The position numbers and the translations under genes are program-made. A stretch of 33,460 bases of DNA, taken from positions 1 to 33,460 of the forward strand of contig CAYMEJ010000007.1 of assembly GCA_964389735.1 (NCBI GenBank), given 5' to 3'. The notes under the pieces were generated by a model that worked only from the letters and a program-made list of their open reading frames with translations, searched no databases and was not told the DNA's origin. Shown piece by piece: positions 7,909 to 16,095 of the stretch (position 1 is its first letter; every line of letters starts with the position of its first letter). Source of the stretch: JAQUVS01 sp964389735 (GTDB taxonomy: Bacteria; Bacillota_I; Bacilli_A; RF39; UBA660).

Positions 7909-8685
7909 ATGGACAGATCTGCAGAACTATATATAGGTATTTTAGGTGAAAATAAAAGAAATTTATTAGCACAAATAGCTATGAATGAACAACTATTAAG
8001 TGATAGTAAATTATTTGCAGATAAAATAAGTGTAAATATTGCATCCCTAAAAGCAGAAGTAGAAGAAATAGATAGAAAAATACAAAATATTTCTGAAAAT
8101 AAAGAAGTTTATGGAAAAACTGAATATCTAGAAGATAAAGATGAATTATATAATGATGAAAAACAAGATGCTATAGCAATGAGTAATGAAATAAGAGACT
8201 TAAGAGCAAAAGCAAATGAAATTAGTTCAAATAAAGTGAAAAGAAAGTATTATAAGATAATAGAACAAAAAGAAGACAAGTTAAGAAAAATGACTGGAAG
8301 AATGGCAAAAATAGATAAAAAGCAAAGAAGAGCACTTTTAAAGAAAAATAAAAAAGAAATGTTTAAACAAAAAATGGTTGTCAAAGAAAGAACAAAAGCA
8401 GCATACTACCAAGAATTAGCAAATGATTATAAACAATTAAAAGAAACATCAAAGGATGAATCATTTGGTTTTATAAAAGAAGCTATATATGAAAATAAAG
8501 CAAAGAAGAGTTATAAAAAAGCAAAAAATGCTGCGGAAGTTTCTAAAGCTTTACAAAGAAAAAATACTTGCTATGTAGGTAGTAGAAACATGACTTCAGC
8601 AAAATTAAAATGTAGAAAAATGGCTAGTGATATAGAAATGAGAATAATGTGTGGAGGATTACAACCAGCACCATTAACAAGATAA
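7909..8685 (+). CDS. hypothetical coiled-coil protein
   Basis: This is a 258-residue, Lys/Glu-rich, mostly helical protein, unrecognised. Heptad-like stretches span about 15-75 and 85-180. It has no signal peptide or membrane segment. The C-terminus changes character: NTCYVGSRNMTSAKLKC, then MRIMCGGLQPAPLTR, with three Cys. It is co-transcribed with the DUF1292 gene (two-base gap) and ends at a strong terminator. A structural or scaffold role is possible but unsupported. Confidence 0.65.
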   Translation: MDRSAELYIGILGENKRNLLAQIAMNEQLLSDSKLFADKISVNIASLKAEVEEIDRKIQNISENKEVYGKTEYLEDKDELYNDEKQDAIAMSNEIRDLRAKANEISSNKVKRKYYKIIEQKEDKLRKMTGRMAKIDKKQRRALLKKNKKEMFKQKMVVKERTKAAYYQELANDYKQLKETSKDESFGFIKEAIYENKAKKSYKKAKNAAEVSKALQRKNTCYVGSRNMTSAKLKCRKMASDIEMRIMCGGLQPAPLTR

Positions 8686-8708
8686 GATTTACTCTTATCT
8701 TTTTTTTG
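8679..8708 (+). terminator. strong terminator
   Basis: AAGATAAGA and TCTTATCTT pair around a five-base loop (TTTAC) and are followed by an unbroken run of T. It overlaps the stop codon of the coiled-coil gene. Confidence 0.9.
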
Positions 8709-8720
8709 TAAAAAAAAGTA

Positions 8721-8749
8721 TTGACAATAATATAATATAGTTGTATAAC
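8721..8749 (+). promoter_or_regulatory. promoter of the GntR/ABC operon
   Basis: A consensus TTGACA (8721-8726) is 17 bp from TATAAC (8744-8749). It is overlapped and followed by two operator-like sites. Confidence 0.75.
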
Positions 8750-8766
8750 TGTATTAGTTAATTAAC
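8740..8766. promoter_or_regulatory. candidate GntR (YtrA-type) operator pair
   Basis: GTT-N4-AAC occurs at 8740-8749 and again at 8757-8766, centres 17 bp apart. The second, GTTAATTAAC, is a perfect palindrome. The first covers the -10 box and the second the predicted transcription start, so binding would block transcription of the regulator's own operon. Confidence 0.5.
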
Positions 8767-8782
8767 ACAAAGGAGGCGTCAT

Positions 8783-9148
8783 ATGGATTTTGAATTCAAC
8801 AATGATACACCAATATATAAACAATTAATAAATTACTTCAAGATAGAAATATCAAAAGGTTTTTATCATCCGGGAGATAAAATACCATCAGTTAGAGAAT
8901 TAGCAACAATGGTAAAAATTAATCCTAATACAATTCAAAGAGCACTTCAAGATTTAGAAGATGATGGATTGATATTTACAAAAAGAACATCAGGAAAATT
9001 CATAACAGAAGATAAAAAAATTCTAGAAAAATTAAAACATGAACTTGCAAAAGAAAAAATAGAAAATTTTATAGCTGATATGAATAAACTAGATATATCA
9101 ATAGAAGAAATAGTAAAGATATTAAATAGTGAGAGAAAGGAAAAATAA
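8783..9148 (+). CDS. GntR family transcriptional regulator, YtrA subfamily
   Basis: This is a 121-residue repressor. The N-terminal GntR winged helix includes PIYKQLINYFKIEI, GDKIPSVRELA and INPNTIQRALQDLEDDGL (about 10-70), followed by only a short helical dimerisation tail, as in the YtrA subfamily that lacks a large ligand domain. AAAGGAGG lies just before the ATG. It is followed after one base by an ABC ATPase gene and then a permease, the typical YtrABC-like exporter arrangement, usually tied to cell-envelope stress. Autoregulation is likely through the sites at 8740-8766. Confidence 0.92.
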   Translation: MDFEFNNDTPIYKQLINYFKIEISKGFYHPGDKIPSVRELATMVKINPNTIQRALQDLEDDGLIFTKRTSGKFITEDKKILEKLKHELAKEKIENFIADMNKLDISIEEIVKILNSERKEK

Positions 9149-9149
9149 A

Positions 9150-9845
9150 ATGAGTTTAGTAGAATTAAAAAATGTAACTAAAATATATGGACCTATAATA
9201 GCACTTAATAATGTAAGTTTAAAATTTGAAAAAGGAAAAATTTATGGTCTATTAGGTCCCAATGGAAGTGGTAAATCAACAATGATAAAAATAATTAATG
9301 ATTTACTTCAACCAAATGCAGGGGAAGTATTAATTGAAGGAAAAAATCCTGGAATAGAAAGTAAAAAAGTAATTTCATATTTACCAGAAAGAACATATTT
9401 AAATATGGATATGAAAGTAAATGATGTATTAGATTACTTTGAAGATTTCTATGAAGATTTCGATAGAAATAAAGCAGAAGAATTATTAAATAAACTAGAT
9501 ATAGAATCAAAAAATAAATTAAAAACTATGTCTAAAGGTACAAAGGAAAAAGTTCAATTAATATTAGTAATGAGTAGAAAAGCAGATTTATATATATTAG
9601 ATGAACCAATTGGAGGAGTAGATCCAGCAAGTAGAGATTATATACTAGAAACAATATTAAATAACTTTAATGAAGGTTCAAGTATAATAATTTGTACTCA
9701 TTTAATAGCAGATATTGAAAAAATAATAGATGATGTAATATTTATTAATAAAGGAAAAATAGTATTAAATTCTTCAGCAGAAGAAATACGTGAGAAGAAA
9801 AAAACAACTATTGATTTACTATTTAGGGAGGAATTCAGATGTTAA
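9150..9845 (+). CDS. ABC transporter ATP-binding protein (YtrB-like)
   Basis: This is a 231-residue ATPase of the exporter. Walker A is GPNGSGKST (36-44) and Walker B ends YILDEPIGGVDP. The ABC signature is degenerate, MSKGTKEKVQL instead of LSGGQ, which is common in this BcrA/YtrB branch. The ATG at 9150 follows GAGAAAGGA; the upstream in-frame ATG at 9129 lies inside the regulator gene. It overlaps the permease gene by seven bases. Confidence 0.9.
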   Translation: MSLVELKNVTKIYGPIIALNNVSLKFEKGKIYGLLGPNGSGKSTMIKIINDLLQPNAGEVLIEGKNPGIESKKVISYLPERTYLNMDMKVNDVLDYFEDFYEDFDRNKAEELLNKLDIESKNKLKTMSKGTKEKVQLILVMSRKADLYILDEPIGGVDPASRDYILETILNNFNEGSSIIICTHLIADIEKIIDDVIFINKGKIVLNSSAEEIREKKKTTIDLLFREEFRC

Positions 9846-10618
9846 GGAAATTATTAAAATATGATTTTAGAAAATTAATTAATAAACTTGGATTATTTTA
9901 TCTTGTAGCATTAGGATTAGGAATATTAAATAGAATAGCAACAGTATTAGCAGATGAATTTCCTATATTAGATTTACCTTCAGGATTGATAATGGGATTA
10001 ACAGTAGTAGTATTAATTGCTGTACCAATAGCAACATTTATAGTTGCACTAAGAGATTATTATACAAGTCTTACAAAAGATGAAGGATACTTAATACATA
10101 CATTACCAGTAAAAAAATCTGATATTGTATTATCTAAATTAATATCATACTTAGTAATGCAATTTGTATCTATAGTAATTGCACTTGCAATAGTTCCATT
10201 AGCATTTGATATACCTGGAACTTTCTATACTACATTATTTGATGCAATTAAGGGACTTGATGCAACATATATAATACTAATGATATTATCAGTAGTAACA
10301 AGTGGAATATTATCAATATTACTTGTATATGCAGCAATAGCATTAGGACAAAAACATAATGAAAATAGAATTGGATATTCATTTGCATCTGGAATCATCC
10401 TATATATGGTTAATCAACTCGTATCAGTAATTATATTAGCTATTCCAATGGTTTTCGACAGAAAATTATTAGATTACTTTACTAGTGAAATTGATACACT
10501 ACCTATAAGTTCTATGTATGTGTACCTTGGTATTTCAGTAGTAGCATCAATAGGATTATCAGTAGGATACTTCTTACTAACAACAAAAACATACGAAAAA
10601 AAATTAAACTTAGAATAA
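9839..10618 (+). CDS. ABC transporter permease
   Basis: This is a 259-residue integral membrane protein with about six hydrophobic segments. A cytoplasmic DYYTSLTKDEGYLIHTLPV segment near residue 80 is typical of ABC-2-like permeases with YtrB/BcrA-type ATPases. GGGAGG precedes the start inside the ATPase gene. It ends the GntR operon at a terminator. The substrate is unknown; a peptide-antibiotic or envelope-stress role is inferred from the operon type. Confidence 0.85.
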   Translation: MLRKLLKYDFRKLINKLGLFYLVALGLGILNRIATVLADEFPILDLPSGLIMGLTVVVLIAVPIATFIVALRDYYTSLTKDEGYLIHTLPVKKSDIVLSKLISYLVMQFVSIVIALAIVPLAFDIPGTFYTTLFDAIKGLDATYIILMILSVVTSGILSILLVYAAIALGQKHNENRIGYSFASGIILYMVNQLVSVIILAIPMVFDRKLLDYFTSEIDTLPISSMYVYLGISVVASIGLSVGYFLLTTKTYEKKLNLE

Positions 10619-10639
10619 AAAGACAGCAATGTCTTTTTT
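10617..10639 (+). terminator. terminator of the GntR/ABC operon
   Basis: AAAAAGACA and TGTCTTTTT pair around a GCAA tetraloop, with T residues in the 3' arm. Confidence 0.8.
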
Positions 10640-10640
10640 A

Positions 10641-10669
10641 TTGTAATAGAAAAATATAAATGATATAAT
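10641..10669 (+). promoter_or_regulatory. promoter of the surface-protein gene
   Basis: TTGTAA (10641-10646) is 17 bp from TATAAT (10664-10669), which also has the extended TGn element. Confidence 0.65.
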
Positions 10670-10692
10670 TTAATATAATAGGAAGCGATAAA

Positions 10693-12042
10693 ATGAAAAA
10701 AATAAGTGTAATATTATTTGGAATAATTTCTTTATTAGCATTTACAAAAAATGTTAATGCAGAAGGAATATTTACAATGGATTGTGATTCTAATATATCA
10801 CCGGGAGATACTACAAAATGTGATGTAATATATAAAGGTAACACTACCTTTGCATTAGTAAATTTAAAAGGAACATATAAATTACCTAATGGTTTTTCTT
10901 ATATTAAATTTGTACCAAATGAAGTATGGAATGCTTCAAATATTAATTCCAAAGGTATAAATTTAGTATCTTCTATTGGGTTACCTATAAATACAAATAT
11001 AGGTTCATTATATTTAAAATTAGATAGTACTTTAGTAACAGGATCAGATGATGTTTCTATAGGAATAGAATCATATAAATTAAAAGGGGAAACATCAAGT
11101 ATAAATGAAAAAATTGACATAACAGATAGTGTCTATTATAGCAATAATAATAATGCTAATTTAGCTAGTTTAAAAATAGAAAATGCTACATTATCACCAA
11201 ATTTTGATAGTAATACATATGAATATACTGCTAGAGTAACAACTGAAAAAGTAAAAGTAGAATTTACAACCATGTATTCAAGAAGTACAACTGATATTAA
11301 GTCAGGAATTGAACATAATTTAATACCAGGAAGTAATAATATAAAAATAACAGTAAAAAGTCCTAGTAATACAGAAAAAACATATACATTAAATATAGTA
11401 AGAATAGATAATAAAGACACAAATGGTTTATTATCGGAATTATCAATAAATAATAAAAAGATAGATTTAACAGAAAATAATTATTACTATAAGGAAACAG
11501 TAGATTATTCTATAACTGATCCTAATTTTGTTTATAAAACAGAAAAACCTACTACAAAAGTAGAAGTAATAGGAAATAAAGAATTAGTAGTAGGAGAAAA
11601 TAAATTTACTATTAAAACCACTTCAGAAGCAAATACAGTATATGAATATAATATTATTATTGTAAGACAATCTAAAACATTAAGTAGTACTAATACATTA
11701 AAAAGCCTAAAAATAAAAAATCATAAAATAGACTTTAAAAGTAGTGAATTAAATTATGCAGTTATATTAAATAATGAAAAATCTTTAGAAATAGAAGCAA
11801 TACCAACTGATAAATATTCAAAAGTAACAATATCTAACAATAAAGATCTAAAAGCAGGAAAAATAATAACAATAGATGTAGAATCAGAAACTAATATTGT
11901 AAAAACATATAAAATATATATAAAGGAACAAGAACAAAAAAAGGTAAACATACTACTATATATATTGATAGCAGTACCAATTATAATAATTATTACAGTA
12001 TCAGTAATATTAGTACAAAGAAAAAATAAAAATAAGATATAA
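10693..12042 (+). CDS. surface protein with cadherin-like Big repeats and C-terminal membrane anchor
   Basis: This 449-residue exported protein has a signal peptide ending near VNAEG and a beta-rich, cohesin-like N-terminal domain (about 25-140). Three cadherin-like beta-sandwich repeats follow: the first begins LASLKIENATLSPNF, the second LLSELSINNKKIDL, the third LKSLKIKNHKIDF. Each has the 'YTLNIVR'-type closing strand, as in PF12733. A transmembrane helix (about 418-440) and a basic tail anchor it with the domains outside. No LPXTG sortase signal is seen. It probably acts as an adhesin or cell-wall protein, by inference. It has its own promoter. Confidence 0.8.
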   Translation: MKKISVILFGIISLLAFTKNVNAEGIFTMDCDSNISPGDTTKCDVIYKGNTTFALVNLKGTYKLPNGFSYIKFVPNEVWNASNINSKGINLVSSIGLPINTNIGSLYLKLDSTLVTGSDDVSIGIESYKLKGETSSINEKIDITDSVYYSNNNNANLASLKIENATLSPNFDSNTYEYTARVTTEKVKVEFTTMYSRSTTDIKSGIEHNLIPGSNNIKITVKSPSNTEKTYTLNIVRIDNKDTNGLLSELSINNKKIDLTENNYYYKETVDYSITDPNFVYKTEKPTTKVEVIGNKELVVGENKFTIKTTSEANTVYEYNIIIVRQSKTLSSTNTLKSLKIKNHKIDFKSSELNYAVILNNEKSLEIEAIPTDKYSKVTISNNKDLKAGKIITIDVESETNIVKTYKIYIKEQEQKKVNILLYILIAVPIIIIITVSVILVQRKNKNKI

Positions 12043-12045
12043 AAG

Positions 12046-12054
12046 TGTTATAAT
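12046..12054 (+). promoter_or_regulatory. extended -10 promoter element
   Basis: TGTTATAAT is located 19 bases before the flavodoxin-like start codon, directly after the surface-protein stop. Confidence 0.5.
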
Positions 12055-12073
12055 AATATCAATAGGAGGATGT

Positions 12074-12541
12074 ATGAAAGGATTAATAGTTTATCAAAGT
12101 AAAACTTCTAGCACTAAGAAATGTGCTGATATTTTAAAAAAAGAATTAAACTTTGACATAAAAAATATAAAAGAAAAAGACATTGATATTAATAAATATG
12201 ATTTAATTATTATTGGATCATATATTAGAATGGGAATGATTGATAAAAATATAAAGAAATTTGTTAATAGTAATAGTGAGAAGTTATTAACAAAAAAATG
12301 TGCATATTATTTATGTTGTGGTAATGAAAATAATAAAGAACAATATTTTAGTATGAATTATCCACAATCATTAATGGAAAAAGCATTAGTAAAAGAAACA
12401 TTTGGTTCCCAAATGGATATTGATAATTTAAAAGGATTAGATAAGTTTATTGTAAAAGCAATAAGTAAAAATCCTGATAATAAAATGAAAAATGAATTGA
12501 ACATGGATAATATAAAAAAATTCATTAGTAAAATTAAGTAG
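12074..12541 (+). CDS. flavodoxin-domain protein (HemG-like, Flavodoxin_5 type)
   Basis: This is a 155-residue soluble flavoprotein. The FMN-binding loop is YQSKTSSTKKCADIL at the N-terminus, followed by YDLIIIGSYIRMGM and the FGSQMDIDNLKGLDKFIVK segment typical of the HemG/protoporphyrinogen-oxidase-like Flavodoxin_5 family. The first half of the loop (S-x-T-x-x-T in canonical flavodoxins) reads SKTSST, which fits phosphate binding. No heme genes are near, so the electron partner is unknown. AGGAGG precedes the start. It is eight bases from the DUF2207 gene. Confidence 0.82.
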   Translation: MKGLIVYQSKTSSTKKCADILKKELNFDIKNIKEKDIDINKYDLIIIGSYIRMGMIDKNIKKFVNSNSEKLLTKKCAYYLCCGNENNKEQYFSMNYPQSLMEKALVKETFGSQMDIDNLKGLDKFIVKAISKNPDNKMKNELNMDNIKKFISKIK

Positions 12542-12549
12542 GAGGAAAT

Positions 12550-14409
12550 ATGAAAAAAATAGTATTAGGATTATTATCATTTATATTTATCTTTTTAATG
12601 ATACCTATAAATGTAAACGCCGCATATGATTGGCGAATGGATAAAATGGATGTTGATATAATTGTAGATGAAGATAGAACTCTACATATTACTGAAACAA
12701 TAGATGCTTATTTTAATATAAGTAAACATGGTATATATAGAAAAATACCACTAGAAAATAATGTAAAAAGAAATGATGGAACAGAGACAAAAGTATTTGC
12801 AAAAATATCAAAAATTAAATGTAGTGATAATTTCACTACTGAAACAGAAGATGGAAATAAAGTAATAAAAATAGGAAGTTCATCAAAGACTTTAACTGGT
12901 AGTAAAAAATATGTAATATCATATGATTATAAATTAACAGATGATAGATTAGAAGACGAAGATGAATTTTACTTTAATATAGTAGGTACAGAATGGGAAG
13001 CATCTATTGGAAGAGTAGACTTTAAAATAACAATGCCTAAAGATTTTGATGAAGATAAAATGGGATTTTCGACAGGATCATATGGTTATTCTGGATATGT
13101 GGAAGACGATTTGATTTTTGATGTTGATGGTAAAACAATAGAAGGGCATTATTTAAAACAATTAAATCCATATCAAGGTATAACTATAAGAATGACATTA
13201 GATAAAGATTATTTTATCAAAGAAAATTATAATTCCGTAAATATAGTAGTAATTATCGTTAGTATATTAGGAATGGGAATTTCATATATTGTATGGAGAA
13301 ATAAAGGAAAAGACAAAAGAGTAGTGGAAACAGTTGAATTTAATCCACCAAAAGGATTAAATAGTGCAGAAACAGGATATTACTTTTATGGACATGCAAA
13401 AAATGAAGGAGTAGTATCACTATTAATATATTTAGCAAATAAAGGATATATAAAAATAAAAGAAATAGAAACAGAAGGATTATTTAGCAAATCAAAAGAT
13501 TATGAAATAATAAAAGTAAAACCTTATGATGGAACTAATGAAATAGAACAAGAATTTATGGCTGGACTATTTAAAAAAGGTGATACAGTTACCAAAAAAG
13601 ACCTAGAAAATAAATTTTATACAACAGTAAATAAAATAAATAATAAATTAAGTAAAAAAGAAAATAGAGATAAAATATATGAGAAAACACCATTTTTGAG
13701 TTATATATTACTATTCTTTATTTCATTAATTATATTTGCTGCAATGTCATATAGAATCTACCTAGTAACATATTCAGTAGATATGATATTAGGAGGAGGC
13801 GTTTTCTTATTAATGGGATTAATATTCTTATCAATAGGAATATCAAAATATAAATATGAAAAAACAACAAAATATGTATTATTATTTATAGGAATAATTT
13901 TTACAGGTGTTAATTTCCTTATGATGGCAGTAACTACTTTATCGTATGATTCCTTTGCAATGATAATATATCTATTAGGAGTATTTTCTATACTAATAGT
14001 AACTATATTAATGATAAATCTTGATAGAAGAACATTATATGGTAATGAAATGTTAGGTAAAATAGGCGGATTTAAAAATTTCCTAATGAAAGCGGAAAAA
14101 GAAAAATTAGAAAGATTAGTAGAAAAAGATCCAAAATATTTTTATAATATTTTACCATTTACATATGCATTAGGAGTATCAACAAAATGGATAAAGAAAT
14201 TTGAAAGTATTACATTTGAACAACCAGATTGGTATGTTGGAAATAGTGCATTTAATTATTACATGTTTGCAAACATGATGAATAATACAATGACTACAAT
14301 GAAAACTTCAATGACATCTTCTCCTTCATCATCAGGAGGAGGAAGCGGTTTCTCTGGTGGAGGATTCTCCGGTGGCGGAAGCGGCGGTGGCGGTGGTGGT
14401 TCTTGGTAA
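12550..14409 (+). CDS. DUF2207 domain membrane protein
   Basis: This is a 619-residue protein with a signal peptide (cleavage near NVNAA), a large beta-rich extracellular DUF2207 domain (about 25-220), a transmembrane helix near 225-245, a cytoplasmic winged-helix-like region (NPPKGLNSAETGYYFYG onward), further hydrophobic segments between 380 and 495, and a low-complexity C-terminus of Ser/Gly repeats ending GGGSW. This layout and Gly-rich tail are typical of the family. A LemA gene follows directly, a recurrent pairing in bacteria. The function is not established; a role in envelope homeostasis is often suggested. Confidence 0.9.
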   Translation: MKKIVLGLLSFIFIFLMIPINVNAAYDWRMDKMDVDIIVDEDRTLHITETIDAYFNISKHGIYRKIPLENNVKRNDGTETKVFAKISKIKCSDNFTTETEDGNKVIKIGSSSKTLTGSKKYVISYDYKLTDDRLEDEDEFYFNIVGTEWEASIGRVDFKITMPKDFDEDKMGFSTGSYGYSGYVEDDLIFDVDGKTIEGHYLKQLNPYQGITIRMTLDKDYFIKENYNSVNIVVIIVSILGMGISYIVWRNKGKDKRVVETVEFNPPKGLNSAETGYYFYGHAKNEGVVSLLIYLANKGYIKIKEIETEGLFSKSKDYEIIKVKPYDGTNEIEQEFMAGLFKKGDTVTKKDLENKFYTTVNKINNKLSKKENRDKIYEKTPFLSYILLFFISLIIFAAMSYRIYLVTYSVDMILGGGVFLLMGLIFLSIGISKYKYEKTTKYVLLFIGIIFTGVNFLMMAVTTLSYDSFAMIIYLLGVFSILIVTILMINLDRRTLYGNEMLGKIGGFKNFLMKAEKEKLERLVEKDPKYFYNILPFTYALGVSTKWIKKFESITFEQPDWYVGNSAFNYYMFANMMNNTMTTMKTSMTSSPSSSGGGSGFSGGGFSGGGSGGGGGGSW

Positions 14410-14478
14410 AATATCAAGAATACCATTGTAAATAAAAAAGAAATATGCTAAAATAAAATAAAATAAAGGAGTGATACA

Positions 14479-15042
14479 ATGAGTACATTAGGTATCGTAT
14501 TAGTAACTATTGGTATAGTAGTAGTTGTACTAGGAACAATAGTATTTTCAAGTTATAACAGTTTTGTAAAATTAAACAATTCAGTAAAGGAAGCATTCTC
14601 AACTATGGATGTTTACCTAAAAAAAAGATGGGATCTAATTCCAAATTTAGTTGAAACAGTAAAAGGATATGCAGCACATGAAAAATCAACATTAGAAGAA
14701 GTAATAAGACTAAGAAATAGTGCTTATGATTCAATGGATACAAATGATAAAGTAAAAGCTAATAAAGATTTATCAGCAGGTATTTCTAAATTAATGATGT
14801 TAGCTGAAAATTATCCAGATTTAAAAGCAAACGAAAACTTTAGAAATTTAAGTAATCAATTAGAATCATTAGAAAATGATATAGCATCATCAAGAAAATA
14901 TTATAATGCTGTAGTAAAAGATTTAAATAATAAAGTACAAATGTTTCCAAGTAATATAATTGCTAAATTATTTGGATTTAAATCAATGGATATGTTTGAA
15001 GTAGAAGAAAAAGAAAGAGAAAACGTAAAAGTTGAATTTTAA
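14479..15042 (+). CDS. lemA: LemA family protein
   Basis: This is a 187-residue protein with one N-terminal transmembrane helix (about 5-27) and a four-helix cytoplasmic or extracellular bundle. Family hallmarks are YNSFVKLNNSVKEAFSTMDV, KRWDLIPNLVETVKGYAAHE and NFRNLSNQLESLENDIASSRKYYN near 115-140. AAAGGAGTGAT precedes the ATG. Together with the upstream DUF2207 gene it forms the common LemA/DUF2207 pair. It ends at a strong terminator. Confidence 0.93.
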   Translation: MSTLGIVLVTIGIVVVVLGTIVFSSYNSFVKLNNSVKEAFSTMDVYLKKRWDLIPNLVETVKGYAAHEKSTLEEVIRLRNSAYDSMDTNDKVKANKDLSAGISKLMMLAENYPDLKANENFRNLSNQLESLENDIASSRKYYNAVVKDLNNKVQMFPSNIIAKLFGFKSMDMFEVEEKERENVKVEF

Positions 15043-15043
15043 T

Positions 15044-15069
15044 AAAAAACTACTTATGTAGTTTTTTTT
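15044..15069 (+). terminator. strong terminator after lemA
   Basis: AAAAAACTAC and GTAGTTTTTT pair around TTAT, followed by more T. Confidence 0.88.
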
Positions 15070-15093
15070 ATAGTAATATAAAGGAGATATAAT

Positions 15094-15627
15094 ATGGAAT
15101 CAAAAAAAACAAAAAAAGAAATAGTAAAGATGTTATTAAATCAAAACTTAGAAAGTCAAGATGAAGAGGATTTAATAGATTTATTAATTGATAGTCCTTT
15201 AGCAGTAGATATCGATAAACAAGAAGAAAGCAGTATTTCATTTGGAGAAAAAGCAGCAGATAAAATAAGCGAAGCAGTTGGTAGTTGGAAGTTCATATTA
15301 ATATTTTGTGGATTCTTGGTATTTTGGATTATATTAAATGGAATATTATTATTTAATCCAATTGATCCTTTTCCATTTATATTACTAAATTTATTATTAT
15401 CATGTGTAGCAGCTATACAAGCACCAATAATCATGATGAGCCAAAATAGACAAGCAAAAAAAGATAGCATGCGTAATCACAATGATTATAGAGTGGATTT
15501 AAAAAGTGAACTAATACTTGAATCACTCCATGATGATATTGATAAATTAATTGCTAATCAAAAAAAGATAATTGCATACATACAAAAAGAAGAAGAAAAA
15601 AAAGAAATAGAAGACAAAGAAATGTAA
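15094..15627 (+). CDS. DUF1003 family membrane protein
   Basis: This 177-residue protein has a soluble N-terminal part, then FGEKAADKISEAVGSWKFI leading into two transmembrane helices (about 65-85 and 92-112). The family signature FDPFPFILLN-like segment appears as NPIDPFPFILLNLLLS, then QAPIIMMSQNRQAKKD and a basic/acidic coiled-coil tail. These match DUF1003. It appears to be a single-gene unit between terminators. Function unknown. Confidence 0.9.
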   Translation: MESKKTKKEIVKMLLNQNLESQDEEDLIDLLIDSPLAVDIDKQEESSISFGEKAADKISEAVGSWKFILIFCGFLVFWIILNGILLFNPIDPFPFILLNLLLSCVAAIQAPIIMMSQNRQAKKDSMRNHNDYRVDLKSELILESLHDDIDKLIANQKKIIAYIQKEEEKKEIEDKEM

Positions 15628-15641
15628 AATATTTCTTTTTG
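15616..15641 (+). terminator. terminator overlapping the DUF1003 stop codon
   Basis: AAAGAAAT (15616-15623) and ATTTCTTT (15631-15638) pair around a seven-base loop and a T-run follows. The 5' arm is inside the coding sequence. Confidence 0.65.
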
Positions 15642-15685
15642 TTTACGTAAACATTTACAAAAATATACAAAAAGTATTTGTAAAT
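15640..15685. promoter_or_regulatory. cluster of palindromes, candidate operator
   Basis: TGTTTACGTAAACA (15640-15653) is a perfect 14-bp palindrome. It is followed by a 9-bp inverted repeat, ATTTACAAA (15653-15661) and TTTGTAAAT (15677-15685). All arms share a TTTAC core. The right arm overlaps the -35 region of the next promoter, so these look like repressor or activator sites. Confidence 0.45.
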
Positions 15686-15705
15686 ATTCTGTCTAATGAT
15701 ATACT
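15677..15705 (+). promoter_or_regulatory. promoter of the attenuator-like leader
   Basis: TATACT (15700-15705) carries the extended TGn element, and TTTGTA (15677-15682) lies 17 bp upstream. The predicted start is near 15712. Confidence 0.5.
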
Positions 15706-15711
15706 AAATAT

Positions 15712-15782
15712 GTAACCTAGGAGGGAGTCTCTTAGAGAACAAAAAGGGGAAAGAATGAATTTTGTTCATTCTTTATTTTTTT
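15712..15782 (+). ncRNA. candidate attenuator leader or small RNA
   Basis: Predicted transcript of about 70 bases. A strong terminator forms from AAAGAATGAA (15750-15759) and TTCATTCTTT (15765-15774) plus a T-run. An alternative hairpin pairs GAACAAAA (15737-15744) with TTTTGTTC (15760-15767) and would destroy the terminator. Upstream, TCTC/GAGA (15728-15738) could in turn hide the GAA part. This is terminator/antiterminator logic, but I do not recognise any known riboswitch. The next gene starts at 15807. Confidence 0.45.
15750..15782 (+). terminator. strong intrinsic terminator in the leader
   Basis: A ten-base-pair stem with a five-base loop (TTTTG) is followed by ATTTTTTTT. It lies upstream of the gene at 15807, not after a gene, which suggests attenuation or a free small RNA. 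Confidence 0.8.
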
Positions 15783-15806
15783 GTCATAAAATATAATGGT
15801 GATAGA

Positions 15807-16073
15807 ATGTATACAATAAAAGAAATAAATCAAATTATAAATGATTTAAATATCAAATTTGACAAGTTTACAAAAGATGAGTTTATAAAAGGATTAGAAA
15901 TAGAATTAGAACTTGGCACTATTAATAAAAATACTAATGTAACAAATGATAATATTTTATTAACAGCAAAAATAGCTTTAGCACACTTAAATGAATTTCC
16001 AAATTATTATAATGAAATAAGTGGACTACCTGCATTTGAAAAAAATTTAAAAAATGAATTAAATAACTTATGA
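15807..16073 (+). CDS. small hypothetical protein (DUF-like)
   Basis: This is an 88-residue soluble protein that I do not recognise: YTIKEINQIINDLNIKFDKFTKDEF at the N-terminus, then ITLLTAKIALAHLNEFPNYY-like helical sequence, suggesting an all-alpha fold. The ATG at 15807 follows GGTGAT. The frame is open upstream to 15762, but that part lies in the leader terminator. A TATAAT at 15792-15797 is too close for a normal leader, so expression may depend on readthrough from the upstream leader. The stop overlaps the promoter of the next gene. Confidence 0.6.
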   Translation: MYTIKEINQIINDLNIKFDKFTKDEFIKGLEIELELGTINKNTNVTNDNILLTAKIALAHLNEFPNYYNEISGLPAFEKNLKNELNNL

Positions 16074-16079
16074 TATAAT
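16071..16079 (+). promoter_or_regulatory. extended -10 promoter element
   Basis: TGATATAAT overlaps the preceding stop codon and lies 16 bases before the start at 16096. Confidence 0.5.
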
Positions 16080-16095
16080 TATTTTAGGTGGTTAG

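Noticed and set aside
15755..15796. A 13-codon ORF (MNFVHSLFFCHKI) after an AAGGGG in the leader
   Set aside because: It runs through the terminator hairpin and its codons are dictated by that hairpin. A leader peptide is possible, but nothing else supports it.
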